In this document: in pieces, positions 47,401 through 55,500 of the stretch
How the letters are laid out: each line of letters opens with the position of its first letter
How positions within the stretch are numbered: the stretch's first letter is position 1
NCBI GenBank assembly: GCA_949316235.1
Contig: OX438743.1
Span: 42,377,242 to 42,441,241 of the forward strand
From: Oegoconia quadripuncta
Lineage: Eukaryota > Arthropoda > Insecta > Lepidoptera > Autostichidae
Direction: 5' to 3'
DNA: 64,000 nucleotides
Notes under the pieces: generated by a model
Database searches by the model: none
What the model was told of the DNA's origin: nothing
The model's input: the letters and a program-made list of their open reading frames with translations, nothing else
Program-made: the position numbers and the translations under genes

Positions 47401-50400
47401 TTTGTATGGGCAATCGAAATTTTTTGAAGTCCAGCAATCTTCAGCTGAATTCAGCTATGGTTCTATGTGGAAAGTTGTTGTTTGTAATCAGAGTGGAGTC
47501 ACCAGCCGAAAATTGATGGACTTCCATACTGAATGTGGTTTCAGAATGATTTATTTACTTTATATGGATAATGGAAACCAGATTGGTGTCATCATTGGTG
47601 GATTACACCAAAATTCACCATAAGGAAAAAATAGGGCATATTAGGCAAGTATTTTTTTTTTTTTATGCACGACGGGTTCGTACATGACCTCAATCACACC
47701 TGATGTTAAGTGAAGATGAGGTTGTAAAATAGATGGTAGTTTTTTTTTATATAAAAATCGCAACAATAATAGTCTTTATTGTTTCTCACACAAGATAAAT
47801 AGGTAAGTAATACTCTTACTTACTTAGTACTTATTAGCCATGTAAATGACGGACGGGTGAGAATCACACGTCGTCGTTTTCATGGAGTGGTTCCTTGACG
47901 CTTGTAATGAGATACAGAATACACAGGTATCACTGTCACCTGCGGCAACCGTCGGCAGACATATTCTGACGTATTTGTCAAATCAAATCAAAATATTTTA
48001 TTTCATAGGATAAAATTATCACTTGAAAACGTCACATTACATTTAAATTTACGGCTTATTCACAAAGCTGACTCCCCAGAGAAGAACGAGCAAGAAACTC
48101 TAGGGTTGCTCTTTTAAAGATTATGGGTTACAATTTGTGATTTTATAATTATATGAATAAAAAGACAGCTATGTCCATGCTTGCTTATCATTCAAATAGA
48201 CAGTGATTTTATAATAATTTCCTTTTGCTAATAATTTCTGTTTTATGATTGCTTTAAATTTATTTAAAGGCAAATTTTGAATGTCTACTGGAACCTTATT
48301 ATAAAAGCGTATACATTGCCCTTTGAACGATTTACTAACTTTATGAAGTCGGCTAACATAAACTGATAACTGGTTCTTATTCCCTGTATTAACATTGTGC
48401 CTATCACTATTTTTAGCGAATAAGGTTATATTTTTTTTTGCATATAACAAATTCTCATAAATGTATTGAGAAGTCATTGTTAAGACATTAATTTCCTTAA
48501 ACTTTAAAGCACGCTTCTGCAGAACAAAAATGATATGTATGTCAGCAGCGTTTCCCCACAACAATATGCCATATGACATCAGGCTGTGGAAATAGCTAAA
48601 GTAAACCAGTCTTGCTGTTTGAACGTCTGTTAATCTCTATAATACTATTACGTAAATATATTTACACTACACTATACATACACTAGCTATTACAATAATT
48701 ATTTATTGGTATGCTGCTCATTATTATACTGACGTAGCGTCCGTGCGTCACTGGGCATTTGGGGGCACTGAAAACCAGCGCTGTGATTCGTCGCAGTATG
48801 AGATGAGTGCTAACCCATTTGTGACAACATTGTGCGCATTTTTTTTTTTTTTATGCACTACGGGTTGGTACTTGACCTCAATCACACCTGATGTTAAGTG
48901 AAGATGAGGTCGAAGGTGGAAGCGTACTGACCCGGAAACCCCAACACATTTGGGGGACTAGCTATCTTATCTCTGATAACCGGAATACAAGAATGCTATT
49001 AACATTGCTGCTTGGCGGCAGATTTAGATAAGATGGTGGTTGCTAGCCAGGCGGACATTTAAAATGCCCTACCACCAACCAAACCGAGTACTTAAACATG
49101 TACCCCGCTGAGGATCGAACCCTTTTTTAGATATAAGTTACTACTTCTTCGTTTTTGTATCGTGTTGTGGCGATCATAATAAATTGTTCTTATTCTAATA
49201 CGGATGAGCAATGGAGTGACAAACGATTGCAGGTACCACCTGCAGGCGTTCCGGCATCTGTACGTGCTGGCCGTGGAGCCTCGCCTGCTGCTGCCGCGCG
49301 ACCTGCACACCGGCAAGCTTTGCTACGCTCATCTGCAGGTCAGTCACACCAGCTCCTACCCCATGCCATAGCGTAAAGAATAATATAAGTTAAAAATTTT
49401 GAAAGTCGAGGTGAATCGACGTCCACTGTTGAACATAGGCCCCATAGAATTCCAGAGGGACCAGTTGGAAGCGACCTGCATCCAGCAATTTGCCGCGACC
49501 TTTATCAGGTCGTCTGTCCACCTTCGGCTTCACAACTTCCTTGCCCAACGACGTCAACGACGAATCCAACTCGGATGGGCAGCATATGGGGGTCTTCTCG
49601 TCCAAAATACCTCGGTGCTTGAAGACGAATGTCTTTTAATCAATGTGTGTTAGTAGTAATGGCTCCTAAAACTGAAACGTGGTCTCACTATTGGCCTCAT
49701 GAGAAAGCTCAAGGCCACGCAATGAGCTATAAAGAGGGCGATCGAAGAACTAGATACACAATAAATCGTTTTAACTGCTTCCGTGGCTCAATGTAAACAA
49801 CATTGGGTTTACGATTCGGAGGTTGCGGATTCGATCCCCAGCGGGGTACATGTTTAAGTACTCGGTTTGGTTGGTGGTAGGGCATTTTAAATGTCCACCT
49901 GGCTAGCTACCACCATCTTATCTAAATCTGCCGCCAAGCAACAATGTTAATAGCATTGTTGTGTTCCGGTTGTCAGAGATAAGATAGCCAGTCCCCCAAA
50001 TGTGTTGGGGTTTCCGGGTCAGTACGCTTCCACCTTCGACCTCATCTTCACTTAACATCAGGTGTGATTGAGGTCAAGTACGAACCCGTCGTTCATAAAA
50101 AATAAAGAAATCCATCGAAGTATACAAGCTGTCTTTAAAGCGGATTTTTTGTTTTTGAAAGCTGGCACAGTTGGTTTATGTATGTTTTTTTCGGAGACTC
50201 GGGTAATTTCTGAATTTTCATTTGAATGAAATTCTGTCAAATTATGAATTTTGATAATCGTGAACGGGCCAAGGATGGCTTTATCTTAATAAGATGAATA
50301 TCATGTCATCTATGACAGCCATTTATTTTAAAATGAAGGAACGTTAACACTCCAGTTGCTTTAGGAGTTTGAAACTAATTTTTAAGACTTAGCATTTCTT

Positions 50401-52422
50401 TCAAGTCTCAAGATCTACATTGATATATTCTATATTGACCTGGTGCAAGTCATATAGAATTTTTTGACACTATTTAATTTTGTGCAACATTGTATTAACG
50501 ATCCTTTCTTTTTATGTTACATGTTTTATAAAGGCGTAGTCTGTGAAAAACGCTACCTGTTATTTAGTTTCTTTAACATGTTTTTCTACCAAAATATGTA
50601 TGTATATTTTAAGATTAAATAAAGAAATACTAAATAAAAAAGAAATTAAAAAATCTTTCAAGTTTCAAGAGATCTGAATGACACTCTTGAAGGGAAGTAG
50701 CCTCGAGAACTAAACACTATTCACAACTGGCGGGAATACTCCTTTATTGAAATCGGTTAAAAATCGAGGTAAATGATGCGATAATAAAACTATCTTCCAG
50801 GTGATAGACCTGGACGGAGGTATTCGAGAGATGAAAGCACCTTGCATTTTACCCGAACTGGAGACACTTCGGGAGGTGAAGATCAACGACCCTCGCTACT
50901 GGCCCATCACGTTCCAGCGCGATCGGAATTGGGAGCAGCTCAGGTGCGTCTTGTGTGTAGACCAGACACTTTATATTACAAATGATTATTATTTCATCAT
51001 CATGGCAACCGAAAGACGTCCATTGATGGATAAAGGCCTTTACTTAATAAAAATTAAAAAAATATATATTTAGAAAGTCTCCGGTTATTGAAACCTAACT
51101 ATTAAAAATCAGAAACAATACGAAATAACTCCATGAACATAACGACTGTTTGGTGTAGTGGTTAGATACTGTGACCACTATACCAAAACGTCGCGGGTTC
51201 GAATCCCGCTAGGGGCATATGTTTGTATGATGAATACAGACATGTGTTCTCGAGTTATGGGTGTTTTTCATTTATATAATGTACTTATTTACAAAAAAAA
51301 ATGAGTATTTGTTTAGTTCTTATCAACCTTTTAGTATCCATAATACAAGCATAGTTGCTTAGTGTAGAACTAGATGGCGCTGTGTATATGTGCAAAAAAA
51401 TAAGAAATATGGCGGACGCCAGCAGCCATGTTGTGACACTTGGTAACAAATAATTCCAACACCCCACTGAGATGGTATCACATAATATTCCTTGGTGGCA
51501 GCAACTACTCTACTTGGTGGGGACTGAAAATCAGCAAATCTGCTGAGTCCCTACCTTTTCATCACAGTTTGACCTAATTTATAATCAATTAATTACTTGT
51601 TAAATTAACTTTGTGGTGAATAAATGACTTTTATTATTATTATTAATAGGATTCGATCCCCAGCGGCGGTATTGTTTATGCCCCTAGCGAGATTCGAAGC
51701 TGCGACCTTTTGGTATAGCAGTCAGACCACTACACCAAACAGCCCCCCGACCGCCTAACTCAATTGCTTTGGAAATTGCTATCGTTTATGACGTCAATGC
51801 ACTGTCCGTCCTTGTCATATCGTAACACAATGACAAAGACTGACAGTACTTTGCTATCGCTCTAGCTATAGCTTTGAGTTAGGCGGTAGAGCCCCTGGTC
51901 GTCAAAAAAATGGATTTATCATAACTAGATATACCCTCCCGGAACTTGTACTAATCTAACGACATCTTTGTTTTTTCTTTCAGGAGATACCTCGAGCACA
52001 CATGGTGTGTCGACATCAAACAACGTGCCGGCTGCCTCTCCTACCTGGACGATCCCCACGGCTTCCTCACTCTACTGGCCCAAACCCTCACCCTGGACAA
52101 AGCCAACATCTGGTCGGTGACCCCGGAGACCATAGAGCTGTTCTCCACAGATGAAAAGATCAGGAACTTCATCAAACACTACTTGACGAAAGAAACTAGT
52201 GGTGATAGTGTTTGCGCGGATTGTCTGCTGATTTATAGGTAGGTAAACACTACCGTGACAACACGGGACAACACGGGACAACACCCAAGTAACAAATTAC
52301 ATGTCTCAACATGTAAAAAAAAAAAAAAAACAACAAAGCTCTAACAGTGAAAAACACGAATGTCAAGCTGTAGTTGATGTATACTCCTATATTTTTAACC
52401 GACTTCAAAACACACACACACA

Positions 52423-52503
<81 letters not shown>

Positions 52504-55500
52504 TATATTAAGAGTTGTTTACAATTAAGTGATAGTATTTAATTTATTAATAATTACAAAGTTTACTTTGCTTAGTTAAGGAAGAGCAAGATTTTCTGGC
52601 ACAGGTATCCTTATATATTTATATAAAAGGAAATCTTAACAATACATTGCATGTGATTCCTAAAGAAAGAAATGAACATTTTTTTCATTTTTCATTAGGT
52701 AAGTGAAATAGAAGTTATGTTTATGTTTTCTTTTCTAAATTATCAACGAATAAAGCCTTGTTATTTGATGGTCGCGTTTGTAGCCTCTTCCAAATAATTA
52801 CATCGTTAAACTTTGAGCAAATATGACTTTCAAATAAATTTCGTATGTTAGGAACCATATCAATCCCGCCAGTCGCATGTCAATCTCCGCCCGGCGCGTG
52901 CGTCGATGATAAATTTCAAAAAAAAAACTACCTATGCCAATAACTTCTATTTCACTTACCTTAATATGCCCTAGTATTTAGACGATCGTGTAGTTTGTTT
53001 GCACATGGAAACTAGATGCAATTTGGAAGGTCGGTGTGATTACCAATAAGTAATTTTAACCGCCTCCGTAGCTCAATTTAAACAACATTGGGTTTACGAT
53101 TCGGTGGTCGCCGGTTCGATCCCCTGCGGGGTACATATTTAGTATTCGGTTTGATTGGTGGTAGGGCATATTAAAATGTCCGTGCCGACTTCGAAAGATA
53201 TGTTTTCCTGATTTATTGCCTATATGGCAATAAAAACTTTTCTTTGCTCTGCTATACCAAAAGGTCGCGGGTTCTTATCCAGCTAGGGTCATATGTTTGT
53301 ATGATGAATACAGTGTGTTCCCGAGTTATGGATGTTTTTTCCTTGTTAAATATTACATTTCCTTAGACATACACACAGCGCCATCTAGTTCCACAGTAAG
53401 CAACTATAGGCTTGTGTTGTGGATACACAACACAAGTTTGGTTGGTGGTAGGGCATATTAAAATGTCCGCCTGGCTAGCTACCACCATCTTATCTAAATC
53501 TGCCGCCAAGCAGCAATGTTAAGCATTGTTGTGTTTCGGTTGTCAGAGATAAGATAGCCAGTCCCCCAAATGTGTTGGGGTTTCCGGGTTAGTATGCTTC
53601 CACCTTCGACCTCATCTTCACTTAACATCAGGTGTGATTGAGGTCAAGTACGAACCCGTCGTGTATAAAAAAAAAAAAAAAAAAAAAAATACTACATAAA
53701 TACATTTTTTTTTTTTTTTAAATAAATATTATAAATGAAAACATCAATAACTCGGGTACACATGTCCCTAGAACTAGATGGCGCTGTGTGTATGTGCAAA
53801 GATATATATTTACCTTGTGGGTTTCGAACCCGTAAGCGTTAATTTCGAAGATAAGATCATACACTGTACCCAGCTACAATATATCATTGTCTCATTGTAT
53901 TTTCTATATACAGGGTGTAACGGTTAAGTGTAGTCATATTTTAAGGGCTTGTTCTACCCATCAATACGAACAACTTTTACTATGGGGGCAACTTCGAAAT
54001 CGCGAAAAAAAAATCAGCTGTTTCATACATTGCATCGGGAGGTTATTGAAATTTTCTATGGAACAGCTCATTTTTTTTTCGCGATTTCGAAGTTGCCCCC
54101 ATAGTAAAAGTTGTTCGTATTGATGGGTAGAACAAGCCCTTAAAATATGACTACACTTAACCGTTACACGGGTATATGCAATAAAGTGTTAAAATATGAC
54201 TACACTTAACCGTTACACAGTGTATATTTACTTTTGTTATTATTTACAATAGGAAGAAGAAAGGCAGCCAAGTGGCGAAGTGTCAGTGCCGACAGTACGG
54301 GAAGGAGGAGCGGGAGTACATCCAGGGGCTGAGCATGGTCACATACGAGTGTGTCGTCAAGGACATTCTGTGCGCTCTGCCGATATGGACCACCTTCTTG
54401 AAGGTAATAGCTTTCTAGGATTCCGTAGTCGACAAGAAACCCTTATGCCTTAAGCCGTTTGAGTGTAGCAAAACTGAATAATGTTTTTTTAATAACATGT
54501 CAAAGGAAACTTAATTACGTTATTTAAAGTTATTTTGCTTAGGTTTGCCAATTAATTAGATTAATGTGATGCCTAAATTAGGTAAGTGTTTTACCTGTAT
54601 GTTAGGCAGCGAGTTTGAACTAATACAAACATAACAATGAAATGAAATGAAAATGAAATGAAAATCATTTATTCATGTAGGCAATACAATATGCACTTAT
54701 GAACGTCATTTGTTTTTTTGACATGAAGAGGTTGATTTGACAAAATACAATTAAATGATTAAACAAAGTACGTGGTAATAGGAGTTGTAACATTAGAACC
54801 TACAGTTACTTATATTTTGATGACCTGTCTAACCACTATACCGTCAGGTCGCGGGTTCGAATCCCACTAGGGGCATATGTTTGTGTGATGAATACGGACA
54901 TGTGTACCCGAGTTATGGATGTTTTCATTTATAATAAGTATTTATTTACAAAAACAATGTATTTATGTAGTATATCAACCATCTGGTATCCACAACATAA
55001 GCCCATAGTTGCTTACTGTGGAACTAGATGGCGCTGTGTGTATGTCTAAGGATATTTATTTATTATTTATATTATACAAGCAAATCACCTAGGCCCTTAT
55101 TACAAAATGTTACTCAAGCAGAGATCTCCGCTTGAGGACACTTAAAAGGGGCAGCTTTATGTAACTTGTATAGCGGCATCTCTAACTATGCTCAAGCGCA
55201 GATTTACGCTTGAACAACATTTTGAAATACAGGCATTACTTAGGTTAAGCATCTCACAATAAGTAACCGTAAGCACAGTGCTGCTCGGCCGCAGAATTAG
55301 ATCAGGTGGTGGTAAGTAGTCACTTTTTGTTTTTTAATTTGCCCTTATTTCACGACAGATAATAAAAACAATGAAGACGCAACCAACATCGTACCACATG
55401 TGGCAAATCAAGCTGCTGCTATCGCAAATAGAATGCCACAACAGTCGCGCCCTGAACGAGATGAAAGTAGACGGACAGGACTCACCGAACGAACCGCTCA

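Noticed and set aside
52301..52528. 75-codon frame with a Thr/His run
   Set aside because: It is the translation of the (CA)n microsatellite.
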